Shown piece by piece: positions 27,701 through 35,465 of a stretch of DNA of 46,076 nucleotides. Numbering within the stretch: position 1 is the first letter of the stretch; every line of letters begins with the position of its first letter. The translations under genes were made by a program, and so were the position numbers. The stretch is from an uncultured Spirochaetales bacterium. Its GTDB lineage: Bacteria; Spirochaetota; Spirochaetia; Sphaerochaetales; Sphaerochaetaceae. The stretch lies in NCBI GenBank assembly GCA_902797395.1, contig CADBSO010000011.1:1-46076 (forward strand), given 5' to 3'. The notes below the pieces were generated by a model, which was not told the origin of the DNA, did no database searches, and saw only the letters and a program-made list of their open reading frames with translations.

Positions 27701-27985
27701 AACATCATACGATTTGGATCCTGATAGCAGCGAATGCTCCAGAATATGCGTAGTCCCCTTGTCGTTTTCAGGCGGTGTGTCGAAAACAAACGAGAAAAAC
27801 ATCTCATCATCATCCGTAAGAACCCTGATGACATCCAATCCCGTAGCCATATGCCTCAAGCGGAGAAAATCTGCCGAATACTCATCTATGCGCTCTTTTC
27901 CGATCAGCCTATAAGCCTTAGTTAAGCTCTTGGGCATATTCGCGGTTTTTTGCGAAACAGCATTTTCAATCCTTCCCATAAGCAA
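24767..27985 (-). CDS. M16C-family zinc metalloprotease (presequence-protease-like)
   Basis: 1072 residues, the single-chain layout of M16C proteases. The inverted zinc motif HXXEH is HILEH in KGTTHILEHSLLSGS (about residues 79-85), and the distal Glu is probably in the GIVCNEMKE stretch. The C-terminal half has the usual inactive homologous domains. Family members degrade short peptides inside a closed chamber; no signal peptide is seen, so it is probably cytoplasmic. The start is read as TTG (27985), seven bases from AAAGGAG; the ATG at 27979 would be 13 bases away. It overlaps uvrB by one base. Confidence 0.88.
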   Translation of the reverse strand: MLMGRIENAVSQKTANMPKSLTKAYRLIGKERIDEYSADFLRLRHMATGLDVIRVLTDDDEMFFSFVFDTPPENDKGTTHILEHSLLSGSKSYDVPEPFEICASQCALSYVNAETHQLWTSFPVASTVYKDFESAFKLYADCVFNPLLRRETFLKEGVRYSLGDDGVINGISGIVCNEMKEGELESGKRLFDGYKRLVAKGAESFESGGNSLCIPFLSYEEFIGYYKKHYRPENCLLIVYGGNKCDKLLEILDKTVLNKPLACDYLEASGDDELKYDFPEYAEFVRNFGDGAGMGYKQSETGGFLEVKYCSGSMSKPSFHMVFDTGIDVSDPIGLRMASVLSQALLGSYKSPLYEALLKLRLAKDVGDDTGVSLYNGKLYFTISLDGLLIDGSSEEIVSACENKIRALLSGFDMSGKVVRYLKNAIKTMKIEALDRTSNPMGRRITSLIMQSQAKDLSLCGFYASICEIEKRLKSDKTVFGRMFDMIFRSPAVIYHKMLLVPSCSYEVEHDKLADDIIGFLNEKCDKRMLAADGKLFEESDKGVGISAEDSKGMFELEPIDSIVKMMRFPNTVSCLIDEESMRDVNGWKKGLTFESYGDSEKGIAVFTRDDSVLLSNFNMAFRLDGLSEDEVCYLQVLSECLGRAKVNGVRGFHERFQSVFHSFSMHATALRSVSDAKSDFPCFVVRFKALAEDTEECFDLLFNLLRDAVITQKEVRDSVLSLQSEYADVSYMAQGFSNVMSDSIIDSAALFKNAASGVLFKLRIDSLDIRKKNVCDEVLDAVRRIYAKVFRRSGMVISLFSNEFPQKAVLDFSNRLGDSCIAVSENGGSEGGVMRSNMLQLAGKYKADEQAMRFARYAGGLLSYYRIKSTVTYPSMSIRCRPHSSALDVMASYFQDVALYEAVRVDGGAYGAYFDYNYYGGMVRISSIRDPNGINSFKSFLKAVGRWFGPSDLKSAKRAALVSISYPQSDESKAFLYFSRFLQNITDEARRKRVDDALKVKLSECRSAVRELFRKHMLVDGGKSYAILGNEASLDAKSAFINGFFDIVEFDNRKRAVKRRAQAEQESKDKK

Positions 27986-28006
27986 TCATAATCTCCTTTA
28001 AATTCC

Positions 28007-28027
28007 GCCACAATGAAAACTTGTGGC
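28007..28027. other. Perfect hairpin between the YD-like gene and the M16C protease gene
   Basis: GCCACAA and TTGTGGC arms (7 bp) around a 7-base loop, just after the stop of the secreted YD-like gene and about 20 bases before the protease start. No T-run follows on the minus strand, so it may tune mRNA stability or be a weak terminator. Confidence 0.4.
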
Positions 28028-28033
28028 TTCCAT

Positions 28034-28918
28034 TCAGCGAAAGTATTCTATATTGCTGACATTCTTATTGTCATCACGATATTTTATCTTCGCATAAAGC
28101 TTTCCGCCTTCGAATCTTTCCTCGATATTTCCGGAAGCATCATATATAATCCTTTTCTCTATCAAACCGTTCTTGAAAAACTCGCTGACATGCTCGACCG
28201 AATCCCTATATTCCGTCCTGCTGACAAGATTCCCGTCCGTCACCACTTCACAAAACCTAAGCTCCCCATCCTCATCGTATGCATATTGCGCATCACCATC
28301 GGATACCACTTTTCCCATCTGATTATAAACCGTAGTCTTGCCATCATCCCTTTTCACAACAAGCCGGCCCTGATCGTCATAGCTGAAATCCAAAGCCTTG
28401 CTATCCGTAGTTATGACAAGCGAGGAAAAAAACGTATTGTAGACGTTGTACTTATCAGACGTCCCCTTCAAAAAAACATCATTATCCTTATCAAGCAAAG
28501 AAAAGAATCCAAGGCTGGATGTCTTGTTATAACCTAAAAGCTGACCGGTCACGCTATCGCGATAAAATACGGTGATCTCAAGCTGCCGGCCAAAGGAATC
28601 ATGCGATATTATCCGCTCCACCTTCCCCGAGATCGAACCATACTCGAAAACATCATAGCTTCCATCGTATGATGTCACTTTTGATATCCTGCCGTCCTTG
28701 CCATATTCGATCGTATCCTTGTATTCGGCAATCATTTCCAAAAAATCCGAACTATCATCAGTCCGGCGGGATGAGTCCGAAAGGGGCTCGGCAATTGCCG
28801 CAGCAGGAGTCAAAACGGAAAAAGCGGCTAGCGGAAAAACAATCTTCTTCAGCCAGGATGCGGTCTCAGCTAAGAAGCGCCTCGATGTATTCCTGCTTGT
28901 TGAATTTCCTGATATCAT
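28034..28918 (-). CDS. Secreted YD-repeat-like protein
   Basis: 294 residues with an Arg-rich N-terminus and hydrophobic segment IVFPLAAFSVLTPAAAIA, a signal peptide cut near AEP. The mature part repeats units such as YGKDGRISKVTSYDGSYDVF, YDDQGRLVVKRDD and YDASGNIEERFEGG, the YD/Rhs style of short beta-hairpins. No catalytic domain is seen. The start is taken as ATG 28918, six bases after GAGG; it overlaps the end of ftsY by 53 bases. The function is unknown; an envelope or secreted binding role is a guess. Confidence 0.72.
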   Translation of the reverse strand: MISGNSTSRNTSRRFLAETASWLKKIVFPLAAFSVLTPAAAIAEPLSDSSRRTDDSSDFLEMIAEYKDTIEYGKDGRISKVTSYDGSYDVFEYGSISGKVERIISHDSFGRQLEITVFYRDSVTGQLLGYNKTSSLGFFSLLDKDNDVFLKGTSDKYNVYNTFFSSLVITTDSKALDFSYDDQGRLVVKRDDGKTTVYNQMGKVVSDGDAQYAYDEDGELRFCEVVTDGNLVSRTEYRDSVEHVSEFFKNGLIEKRIIYDASGNIEERFEGGKLYAKIKYRDDNKNVSNIEYFR

Positions 28919-29735
28919 CATAACCCTCACCGGAACACAAGAACGCAACAGGAAGATCAAGGCTCTGGCATATCCTTATCAGCGTACCTCCCTTGCTCCC
29001 CGAATCAATCTTAGTAAGAACAAGCGCATCTATATCAGCAATGCGATCAAAATTCTCAGCCTGCGAAATGGCATTCTGTCCTGTTGTGCCATCAAGAACC
29101 AAAAGCTTTATGTAATTCTTCCTGTCTGGAAATCCGGAGCTGACTATTCTATCTATTTTACCCAATTCCTTCAAAAGGTTCTCCTTGGTATGCATCCTGC
29201 CGGCAGTATCGGCAATGAGAAGATTCCCATCCGAGCTTTTAAGTGCTGCGAGACCGTCATAAACCACGGCAGCGGGATTTCCAGCCTTATCATTTCGCAC
29301 TATGTTCACAGATAATCTTTGGGAATGAATATCCAGCTGCTCTCCGGCCGCTGCCCTAAACGTATCGGCGGCGCATAAAATCGGGCTATTACCGCGTTCC
29401 TTGAAATATTTCGCCAGTTTTGCGCATGTCGTTGTCTTTCCGCTCCCATTCACTCCCAAAACAAGAATCACGGTTTTCTCATCGAATCTGTCCGGAATAT
29501 CATACTCGCGGATCTTGGATGACAATATCTGAGAAAGCATCCTTCTCATATCATCATCGGAAGATACCTTTCCGGATTTCGACAAATCCATAAGCTCCGC
29601 GGATATCTGAGCGGAAAGGGTTCCGCCAAGATCGGCTTCATACAGTATCTCCTCCAGGCTTTTCGCATTTTCCTTTCGCTCTACTGAGGACTTCGATTGA
29701 AATACGGATGCGATCTTTTTAAAAAACCCAAACAT
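28866..29735 (-). CDS. ftsY: Signal recognition particle receptor FtsY
   Basis: 289 residues, the NG core without the acidic A domain of the E. coli protein. G1 is GVNGSGKTTTCAKLA, then ADTFRAAAGEQL, DTAGRMHT and TKIDSGSKGGT. It binds the Ffh-SRP complex at the inner membrane and hands nascent membrane proteins to the translocon. The ATG lies one base after the stop of the methyltransferase gene, and its ribosome-binding site GGAGGG is formed by the last codons of that gene. The secreted YD-like gene starts inside its 3' end. Confidence 0.93.
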   Translation of the reverse strand: MFGFFKKIASVFQSKSSVERKENAKSLEEILYEADLGGTLSAQISAELMDLSKSGKVSSDDDMRRMLSQILSSKIREYDIPDRFDEKTVILVLGVNGSGKTTTCAKLAKYFKERGNSPILCAADTFRAAAGEQLDIHSQRLSVNIVRNDKAGNPAAVVYDGLAALKSSDGNLLIADTAGRMHTKENLLKELGKIDRIVSSGFPDRKNYIKLLVLDGTTGQNAISQAENFDRIADIDALVLTKIDSGSKGGTLIRICQSLDLPVAFLCSGEGYDDIRKFNKQEYIEALLS

Positions 29736-29736
29736 C

Positions 29737-31257
29737 TCAACCCTCCGACTTGAATTTTCCGGAAGCTTTCCGACCGTTGGACTTGCCTCCTCTCACAAAC
29801 CCAGCCTTCCCGAAACTTTTTTCCCTGTCCGAGTGCGGCCGCCTGGAATTGCGCTCCTTTCCATCCGAAAATCCGCGGCGGCGGCCGAAAGACTCCCGCC
29901 TGCCTGATGCGTCATCATCCGACTTGAAGCGGCCGGCCGGCTTCGAACGACCGAACGGCCTGTCATCGCGTCTGCGATCAGAGTCAGACATTCCATCGTC
30001 AAAACGACGAGATCTCTCGCGAACACCTCGCTCCGCCTTCGAACCGACGCGACCGGATCTGCGATCCGCGCTCTGGCCCCTGCGCCCATCCCTGCAAACA
30101 GCTCGCTCGTCATAAGCGCTCCTGCGCTCATCACGGACGCCAATGCGCTCCTCACGGCCACCAATGCGATGAGATGCGCAAATGTCATCGTCACGCCTGG
30201 CTCGACGCTCATCCATCTTGCGCTTGTCCTCCTCGCTCATTGCCTTCAGGACAAACGTCTTACTCGCGATCGAATTCCTTGTGAAGCCTTTAGGTATCAT
30301 TTCGGATGTATATGTCATTATCTTCAAATCCCGAAGCCTGCCCTTTTCAAGCTCAAACGTGCTCAAGGGCGTCCTGAATATGATTATCCCCCTCTTTGAC
30401 ATTATTTTCGCGCAAGAAGTTATAAGCTCAACATGATCCTTCTGCGCGGAAAACGATCTCTCTCGCCCGCCATGTCTGTTGGAAAAAGAAGGACAATCGA
30501 TTATTATCAAATCAAACGGCGCTCCGTCATAACCCTTAACGAATTCCATAACATCCATGCGCACGAACTTGAAGTCGTCAGATGCGAATCCGTTGGATTC
30601 CATATTCGCCTTACACATATCCAAAGCAAATGAAGACGTATCAACGCTTGTGCAAGCCGATGCTCCGCCAGCATAGGCAAATAAGGTATACCCTCCCGTA
30701 TAGCAAAAAAGATTCAGAACATTTCTGCCTTTGGCGAGTTCCTTCACTAACAGCCTGGAACGCTGGTTCTCCAAAAATATCCCGGTATCAAGGCGCTTGA
30801 GCAGATCAACGCCGAATGCGATTCCGCTCTCATGCACCTGAAGGGCAACTCCAGCCGAACCTTCCTCCTTGTCCGACTCCTCACCGGATGCCTCATCATC
30901 AGAAGCAAGAGGCTCTCCCGCTATCTGCGCGGCGATATCAGTTATATCATTGCTTGTAACGGCGGATTTCCTTATCCTGCTTTTGATCACCACATTCGAA
31001 GATGGAATCCTCAATGACGATCCAACGCACGACCTGATATCATCCTCATCCGCATCCGCACACGGACCATACATTGTCACAAGAGCATGATCCGCATAAA
31101 GATCCACAGTGAGATCAAACGATCTCAAAAACCTGTCATAAACCCTATACACATCAGTTCCCTGACCAAAATGCTTGCGCTGCGATGCATTCCCATCGCT
31201 TATCGCACGCGCCAGCTGCCTAAGCGAATAGCTATTTCTCTTTTGTTCCATTCTCAT
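29737..31257 (-). CDS. RlmI-like 23S rRNA cytosine-C5 methyltransferase with a long Arg-rich tail
   Basis: 506 residues. Residues 1-340 follow the RlmI/YccW layout, with VLNLFCYTGGYTLFA as SAM motif I, FVRMDVMEF, and IIIDCPSFSNR as the catalytic motif region. The expected role is m5C methylation of 23S rRNA. Residues 344-506 form a low-complexity tail rich in Arg, Gly, Ser and Asp (for example GRRESFGRRRGF), like the RNA-binding tails of DEAD-box helicases and unusual here. A start at 31257 or the ATG at 31251 is possible; both overlap the DUF1836 gene. Ends one base from ftsY. Confidence 0.82.
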   Translation of the reverse strand: MRMEQKRNSYSLRQLARAISDGNASQRKHFGQGTDVYRVYDRFLRSFDLTVDLYADHALVTMYGPCADADEDDIRSCVGSSLRIPSSNVVIKSRIRKSAVTSNDITDIAAQIAGEPLASDDEASGEESDKEEGSAGVALQVHESGIAFGVDLLKRLDTGIFLENQRSRLLVKELAKGRNVLNLFCYTGGYTLFAYAGGASACTSVDTSSFALDMCKANMESNGFASDDFKFVRMDVMEFVKGYDGAPFDLIIIDCPSFSNRHGGRERSFSAQKDHVELITSCAKIMSKRGIIIFRTPLSTFELEKGRLRDLKIMTYTSEMIPKGFTRNSIASKTFVLKAMSEEDKRKMDERRARRDDDICASHRIGGREERIGVRDERRSAYDERAVCRDGRRGQSADRRSGRVGSKAERGVRERSRRFDDGMSDSDRRRDDRPFGRSKPAGRFKSDDDASGRRESFGRRRGFSDGKERNSRRPHSDREKSFGKAGFVRGGKSNGRKASGKFKSEG

Positions 31258-31783
31258 CAGTCTTCTTATACATTTTCAACAATTCATTCGCCAGAAACTT
31301 ATACGCATAGCTTTTTGCGGCGAATCTTATTATCATCTTCGAAACGAAAATATCACCTTCGTCCCAACCGTCTATATCCTCTATGACCTCATCAAAAGCA
31401 GTATTCAGGCTCCGCTGATACCTCGTAAAAGCGCTGAACGGATTTATGACATCCATCGTGATGTCCAGAAAATCCTTCACATCGCTTATGCTCATCACCT
31501 GCTTAAGAAGAGATATCGCGACAAGATATGCCAAATGCTCCCTGGAATATTTCTTGCCGTCACAATGCGGAACCAAGCCCTGCTTTATATAGTTGTTGAT
31601 CATCGATCTCGTAAAATTATCCTCATCCTGATTTCCGATGCACATGTTCGGCTCTTTCAAAAAAAGCAGAACCTGCTCCATATACAGCCCGAAATCCGGA
31701 AGGCTGTCCCAATCCTTGAGCTTCTGGCCGTTGAGCCTTCTTTGCAGCTCCTTTCTCTTTGTGCTGATGGCATCGGTATCCAC
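31232..31783 (-). CDS. DUF1836 domain protein, probable MerR-like DNA-binding regulator
   Basis: 183 residues. WDSLPDFGLYMEQVLLFL, the MINNYIKQGLVPHCDGKKYSREHLAYL block (residues about 62-88) and LLKQVMSISDVKDFL match DUF1836 proteins, whose first half resembles the MerR winged helix (helix, wing with a KKY-R-H pattern). The C-terminal half is helical. The targets are unknown. It starts with GTG (31783), seven bases from GGGGG, 15 bases after the transporter ATPase gene, so it may regulate the ABC operon or sense amino acids; this is inference from position. Confidence 0.78.
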   Translation of the reverse strand: MDTDAISTKRKELQRRLNGQKLKDWDSLPDFGLYMEQVLLFLKEPNMCIGNQDEDNFTRSMINNYIKQGLVPHCDGKKYSREHLAYLVAISLLKQVMSISDVKDFLDITMDVINPFSAFTRYQRSLNTAFDEVIEDIDGWDEGDIFVSKMIIRFAAKSYAYKFLANELLKMYKKTDENGTKEK

Positions 31784-31798
31784 AAATCATCCCCCGAT

Positions 31799-32554
31799 CT
31801 AAAGAACGCGTTCCAAAAAGCTTTTCAGCCGCTCCGTCTCAGGAAAGGAGAAAATGCGTTCGGGATCCCCTTCCTCACATATCTTTCCGTCCGCCAGAAA
31901 AACAACCCTATTCGATACCTCTCTGGCGAATTTCATCTCATGGGTCACGGTCAGCATAGTCATTCCGCTTCGAGCCAGCTCACGCATCACCGAAAGAACC
32001 TCTCCGACCATTTCAGGATCCAAAGCGCTAGTCGGCTCATCGAAAAGCATAACGGAAGGCTCCATGCACAAAGCCCTTACAATCGCAACCCGCTGTTTCT
32101 GACCTCCGGAAAGAACGGAGGGGTACTTGTCCTTCTTGTCAAGCAAACCAACCTTTTTCAAAAGCTCAACAGCCTTTGATTCCGCCTCCGCTTTGGTCTT
32201 CTTCTTCAAAAGAACAGGCGCGCAAGTCAGATTCTGCAAAATGGTCATATGCGGAAACAGATTGAAATGCTGGAAAACCATGCCCATCTTCTGCCTGTGC
32301 TTGTCAGCATCGACCTTATCACTCATAAGATCGATTCCATCGAATACTATATTGCCGGAATCCGCCCGATCCAAAAGATTCAATGTTCTGAGAAAAGTCG
32401 ACTTTCCTCCGCCGGACGGTCCGATGATGCTGATGACATCGCCCTTGAAAACATCAAGATTCACACCTGAAAGCACTTTGAGATCGCCAAAGCTCTTGGT
32501 AATCCCTCTCACCTGAAGCAACGGCTTGGCATCCGTTTGATCATCACTACGCAT
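31799..32554 (-). CDS. Polar amino-acid ABC transporter ATP-binding protein (GlnQ/HisP type)
   Basis: 251 residues from ATG 32554, chosen because GAGAGG lies about ten bases upstream; the ATG at 32572 overlaps the permease gene. Walker A is GPSGGGKST, the Q-loop is in [13 protein letters not shown] (typical of amino-acid importers), the signature is LSGGQKQR, Walker B is [14 protein letters not shown] and the switch His is in VTHEMKFA. It energises uptake through the adjacent permease. The binding protein, permease and ATPase together form a complete polar amino-acid importer. Confidence 0.93.
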   Translation of the reverse strand: MRSDDQTDAKPLLQVRGITKSFGDLKVLSGVNLDVFKGDVISIIGPSGGGKSTFLRTLNLLDRADSGNIVFDGIDLMSDKVDADKHRQKMGMVFQHFNLFPHMTILQNLTCAPVLLKKKTKAEAESKAVELLKKVGLLDKKDKYPSVLSGGQKQRVAIVRALCMEPSVMLFDEPTSALDPEMVGEVLSVMRELARSGMTMLTVTHEMKFAREVSNRVVFLADGKICEEGDPERIFSFPETERLKSFLERVL

Positions 32555-32558
32555 ATGC

Positions 32559-33278
32559 TCAATCCCTCTCATGCTTCATCTTCTTCTCCAGCCTCGACAA
32601 AAGATGCGTCAAAAGCACAACCATCGCAAGGTAGACGAGCGCAACCAGCATAAGCGGATTGAACGCATCATACGTATTGTTCCTTATCATAGTGCCCGCG
32701 CGTGTCAGATCAACCACCGCCACATATCCGGCAACGGATGTCTCCTTAAGCAATGCGATGAATTCGTTGCCAACCCCGGGAAGAATGTTCCTCAAAGCCT
32801 GCGGAGCGATTATTCTCATCATCGTCTGCGACCTGTTCAGCCCCAAGCTGTAGCCTGCTTCGGCTTGACCTGGATCCACGGAATTCAAACCCGAGCGCAC
32901 CAGCTCCGCCATATAAGCGCCGCTGTTTATACCAAAAGTGAGAATCGCCACGGATATCCCTCCGGATGACGGAAAAATCACCAAATAGAATATGAGCAGA
33001 AGAACAACCACCGGTATCCCGCGCACTACGGTAACATAAAAATCGATAACGAAAGTCCCGATGCATCCGGCAACAGTCCTCTTCTTCTGTCCATCTATAA
33101 AATATTTCAAAACAGCTATGGCAAACCCGATGAACACGCCTATCGCAAGCGCTCCTATGGTTATTCTAATGGTATTGCCCAAACCTTGGAATATATACTT
33201 GTAATAGCCCTTTTCGACAAATGTGCTGTATAGCTTAGCCGTCCAGAGCCTGTAAGAACCAGCAATCGAATAGCACAT
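32559..33278 (-). CDS. Polar amino-acid ABC transporter permease (HisM/GlnP type)
   Basis: 239 residues with about five membrane helices. [20 protein letters not shown] is the family start and the EAA loop is [20 protein letters not shown] with [22 protein letters not shown] is also typical. It should form a homodimeric channel served by the neighbouring ATPase. It shares a TAATG junction with the binding-protein gene. The N-terminal 25 residues before the first family motif are slightly long. Confidence 0.92.
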   Translation of the reverse strand: MCYSIAGSYRLWTAKLYSTFVEKGYYKYIFQGLGNTIRITIGALAIGVFIGFAIAVLKYFIDGQKKRTVAGCIGTFVIDFYVTVVRGIPVVVLLLIFYLVIFPSSGGISVAILTFGINSGAYMAELVRSGLNSVDPGQAEAGYSLGLNRSQTMMRIIAPQALRNILPGVGNEFIALLKETSVAGYVAVVDLTRAGTMIRNNTYDAFNPLMLVALVYLAMVVLLTHLLSRLEKKMKHERD

Positions 33279-34099
33279 TATTTCAGAATGTAATCCTTCG
33301 CCCTGCTGTAAACCGTATCGTATTTCTGGAATATCCTGTCTATCGTACCGTCATCGCCAAGCTTCCTCATCGACTTGTTCACTTCTATGATGAAATCCTC
33401 ATTGTCCTTCGAAGCTATGAAGGCGTACTCGTCCCTCGTAAGCAGGTCATCGAGCATTATGAGCTGATCCTTATTCTCCTGATTATATCTGCTCATCAGC
33501 AAGCTGCCAATGCTATTATCCGTAATCCAAGCATCCGCTGCGCCGGAGCACACCGCCTGCAAAGCATCCGCTGATTTCTTATATGAGACCACCTTGTACC
33601 CTTTGGAATTGCAGTAATCATACGCCTCGCTATTCGCCTGCACTGCGATCCTAGCGCCATTCAGGCTTTCAGTTCCCCTTATTCCCGATGATAGCGGCAC
33701 GACTATCCTCAAACCGCCAAGAGAATGCGGCGTGGAAAACAAAACGGAATCGGCAGTCGACTCATCTATCACGAAGCCGCTGACGCCCAAATCATACGCC
33801 CCGCTACGAACCCCTGGCACTATATCCTCATATTCAACAGTCAGATATCTCAGTTTCAGATTCATTTCCTCGGCTATTTTCGCTATAAGCTCTATCTCTA
33901 TCCCTTCGGGCTCATCATCATCCCCAACGAATTCAAATGGAGGATAATCGGGGCTTGTCGCTATGGTGATATAGCCTCTCTCCCTTATTTCGCTAAGTCC
34001 TGACTTCTTCTGCATGACCGTGCCCTTTCTACAGGAAAACAGCACGAGCGATGCCATTGCCATCAGGAGAACCAAAGCAGCTCTCTTAATATTCATCAT
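33278..34099 (-). CDS. Amino-acid-binding lipoprotein of an ABC importer
   Basis: 273 residues. Lipobox LVLFSC near residue 23 makes it a lipoprotein. The family-3 binding-protein pattern follows: GYITIATSPDYPPFEF, GIEIELIAKIAEEM, then SGFVIDESTAD and the lobe-2 segment GARIAVQANSEAYDY. It captures a polar amino acid for the permease and ATPase encoded downstream. ATGs at 34099 and 34096 follow GGGGG at 2 and 5 bases; either may be used. A palindrome overlaps the promoter. Confidence 0.9.
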   Translation of the reverse strand: MMNIKRAALVLLMAMASLVLFSCRKGTVMQKKSGLSEIRERGYITIATSPDYPPFEFVGDDDEPEGIEIELIAKIAEEMNLKLRYLTVEYEDIVPGVRSGAYDLGVSGFVIDESTADSVLFSTPHSLGGLRIVVPLSSGIRGTESLNGARIAVQANSEAYDYCNSKGYKVVSYKKSADALQAVCSGAADAWITDNSIGSLLMSRYNQENKDQLIMLDDLLTRDEYAFIASKDNEDFIIEVNKSMRKLGDDGTIDRIFQKYDTVYSRAKDYILK

Positions 34100-34123
34100 A
34101 ACCCCCAAGCATATCGTTTAATG

Positions 34124-34142
34124 ATAATTCATTTGAATTATA
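34124..34142 (-). promoter_or_regulatory. -10 element with overlapping palindromic operator before the amino-acid ABC operon
   Basis: TATAAT (34137-34142, minus strand) sits inside the inverted repeat ATAATTCA-TT-TGAATTAT (34124-34141; arms perfect over 8 bases). No good -35 is seen 17 bases upstream; TTTACT with TATCAT is an alternative pair slightly lower. A repressor binding here would cover the transcription start. Confidence 0.45.
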
Positions 34143-34163
34143 AAGTAAAGAAACCCGAAGAAA

Positions 34164-34802
34164 TCACATGAAAAAGCCCTTCAAAAGAGAATACGCAACC
34201 TTAAGGTTGATTTCCCTGATCACAAACATGAGCTCCATATTAGACGAAAGCACCTCGAACACGTTGATTCCCTTCGCCTGAAAAAGCTTAAGAACATTAT
34301 GCATGACACCCGGGGTATTGAGAAAATCGCCCTTGAATCTAAGATGAATGCATGCGAGGTCACGCAATTTGAAAATCAGGTTCTCCGACAAGAAGGGATT
34401 GCTTTCTATCGCAGGCTCGTTCTTCTCATGAGCTATTATCGTAAGCTTATCCTTGTAAATCGAAAAATTCAGCTCGTTATCGCGTCTGGCAGAATACAAC
34501 GCCACAAGCTCATCAAGAACCTGCGGCGTGCATCTCACATTGTAATCAATCGTCTTGTCGGAAACCACGATATCAAAATCGAACTTCTTCGAGGAAATCC
34601 TATCGCATGACCTCACATACCGCCTCGCCGCCATCGATATGGAAGGAATATCCGCATCCCTACCAACAGCAGCGCATATGTCATTACGATATTTTCGAGC
34701 GAAAGCATAAAAATTTATCAGGCCTTCGCTCATGAACATCTTCAGATTGCCATCGCGCTCTATTATGTGCGAAACGGCATCGGAAATGCTGATATCGCTC
34801 AA
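34164..34802 (-). CDS. ACT-domain protein of unknown role
   Basis: 212 residues. The last 65 residues (FKGDFLNTPGVMHNVLKLFQ, ending with LMFVIREINLKVAYSLLKGF) form an ACT domain of the aspartokinase regulatory type, without a kinase. The N-terminal half is helical, with ISMAARRY resembling a small HTH. Such free-standing proteins may sense an amino acid; nothing here names the ligand. It starts with TTG in a TTGA overlap with adk and is the last gene before the amino-acid transporter promoter. Confidence 0.7.
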   Translation of the reverse strand: MSDISISDAVSHIIERDGNLKMFMSEGLINFYAFARKYRNDICAAVGRDADIPSISMAARRYVRSCDRISSKKFDFDIVVSDKTIDYNVRCTPQVLDELVALYSARRDNELNFSIYKDKLTIIAHEKNEPAIESNPFLSENLIFKLRDLACIHLRFKGDFLNTPGVMHNVLKLFQAKGINVFEVLSSNMELMFVIREINLKVAYSLLKGFFM

Positions 34803-35440
34803 GCTTCCTCAAACCTGTTGAACATTCCGGCGATTATATCCGCCGCCTTTTCGGAGCCAGTCTCTATCTCAAGATTGCGCAGGATGCCCCTCTTCTCATA
34901 ATAATCGATAAGCGGATAAGTCTGTTGCCTGTAGACCTCAAGGCGATTCCTTATCGTATCCTCCTTGTCATCCTCTCTCTGAACAAGCCTCTCACCCGTC
35001 TCATCATCAACCCCTTCCACCTTAGGCGGGTTGAACTCGATATGGTAGATCCTTCCGGTAGACTGGCAAACCCTTCTGCCGGACACTCTCCTTATGACTT
35101 CCTCCTCATCGATTATGAAATTGAACACCGTATCTATTCTCGAAAAGTTGTCAAGTTTGTTGGCCTGGGCGATTGTTCTGGGATATCCGTCAAGAATGAA
35201 TCCGTTTTTAACATCCGGCTCCTTGAGCCTGGCGCGAACCATCTCATTCGTTATCTCATCATCAACCAATCCGCCCGACGCAAGTATGCTCTCAACCTGC
35301 TTTCCAAGCGGAGTCTGATCCTTTATCTGCTGCCTGAAAAGATCGCCTGTGGATATATGCGCGATTCCAAGCCTTTCCTTAACCATTTTCGCTATGGTTC
35401 CCTTTCCAGCCCCCGGAGGGCCCAAAAAAATCAAATTCAT
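34799..35440 (-). CDS. adk: Adenylate kinase
   Basis: 213 residues. GPPGAGKGT is the P-loop, HISTGDLFR the AMP-binding region, DGYPRTIAQA the central motif and GRRVCQSTGRIYH opens the long LID domain, which lacks the four zinc cysteines. It equilibrates ATP, AMP and ADP. The ATG at 35440 follows GGAGG by nine bases, 25 bases after hisS, and the gene overlaps the ACT-domain gene by four bases. Confidence 0.96.
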   Translation of the reverse strand: MNLIFLGPPGAGKGTIAKMVKERLGIAHISTGDLFRQQIKDQTPLGKQVESILASGGLVDDEITNEMVRARLKEPDVKNGFILDGYPRTIAQANKLDNFSRIDTVFNFIIDEEEVIRRVSGRRVCQSTGRIYHIEFNPPKVEGVDDETGERLVQREDDKEDTIRNRLEVYRQQTYPLIDYYEKRGILRNLEIETGSEKAADIIAGMFNRFEEA

Positions 35441-35465
35441 AAGACAATACCTCCAATCAAATGCT

